Below, one piece after another: positions 6,370-6,430 of a stretch of DNA of 6,430 nt. The position numbers and the translations under genes are program-made. Source of the stretch: Clostridia bacterium (GTDB taxonomy: Bacteria; Bacillota; Clostridia; Lachnospirales; WQUN01); the NCBI GenBank assembly GCA_025997155.1, contig BNUF01000140.1, positions 1 to 6,430 on the forward strand, read 5' to 3'. Numbering within the stretch: position 1 is the stretch's first letter; each line of letters opens with the position of its first letter. The notes under the pieces are model-generated. The model saw only the letters and a list, made by a program, of their open reading frames with translations, did no database searches and had not been told where the DNA came from.

Positions 6370-6430
6370 ATGGACGTGCTTACGCCGAACCGCAAGACCA
6401 CCGTCACATTCTACCGAATGAGGACTGACG
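6370..6430 (+). CDS. Start of an unrecognised gene (runs off the window)
   Basis: An ATG at 6370 is preceded by GGAGG (6360-6364) at 5 bases and opens a frame of 20 codons, MDVLTPNRKTTVTFYRMRTD, to the window edge. I do not recognise the sequence. The same frame is also open upstream to 6310 (YWFQKDTSPNGRGNNGAEGD), so this could equally be an internal segment of a longer broken gene joined to the helicase relic. With 20 residues no function can be proposed. The good ribosome binding site is the main support. Confidence 0.4.
   Translation, partial: MDVLTPNRKTTVTFYRMRTD

Overview
The window is an accessory region dominated by a decaying Type I restriction-modification (hsd) operon. The strong GGAGG-type ribosome binding sites, the consensus sigma-70 promoters, and a remnant of the large helicase/methylase found in Firmicutes-type integrative conjugative elements (ICEs) suggest a Bacillota bacterium or a mobile element from one. 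This is inference; no taxonomic marker is present.

Layout. Positions 1-126 are the end of an IS1-like insertion sequence on the minus strand: the first 17 codons of a zinc-finger transposase, a strong ribosome binding site and a perfect-consensus promoter. It interrupts hsdR. Positions 127-about 1965 hold an hsdR remnant (minus) that has lost its C-terminal third to the IS and its first residues at the other end. Positions 1952-2162 contain a perfect 37-bp inverted repeat around a 137-bp loop, where truncated hsdR and a truncated second hsdS (hsdS', plus strand) meet head to head. hsdS' runs to 2401 and meets, tail to tail, a complete hsdS (2384-3589, minus). Upstream of hsdS on the minus strand lie a YhcG/DUF1016-type PDDEXK nuclease gene broken into pieces (3586-4496) and hsdM (4486-6009), which is split by one in-frame TGA. 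A second perfect-consensus promoter (6025-6053) drives the operon. Beyond it, on the plus strand, are a fragment of an ICE helicase/methylase (about 6118-6308) and the start of an unrecognised gene (6370 to the edge).

How the genes would have worked. HsdM (methyltransferase), HsdS (specificity) and HsdR (nuclease/translocase) normally form one M2S R2 enzyme; the YhcG-like nuclease is a known passenger between M and S. The minus-strand order M, nuclease, S, R with 4- to 11-base overlaps indicates one translationally coupled operon. In its present state the complex cannot restrict: hsdR is truncated at both ends and its Walker B motif reads DKAH instead of DEAH, hsdM has a stop at a conserved Trp position, and the nuclease gene carries an internal deletion, two TAG stops and a frameshift. 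Only hsdS is intact. I see no new defence system; what is distinctive is the rearranged hsdS'/hsdR junction and the selective survival of hsdS in an otherwise dead locus.
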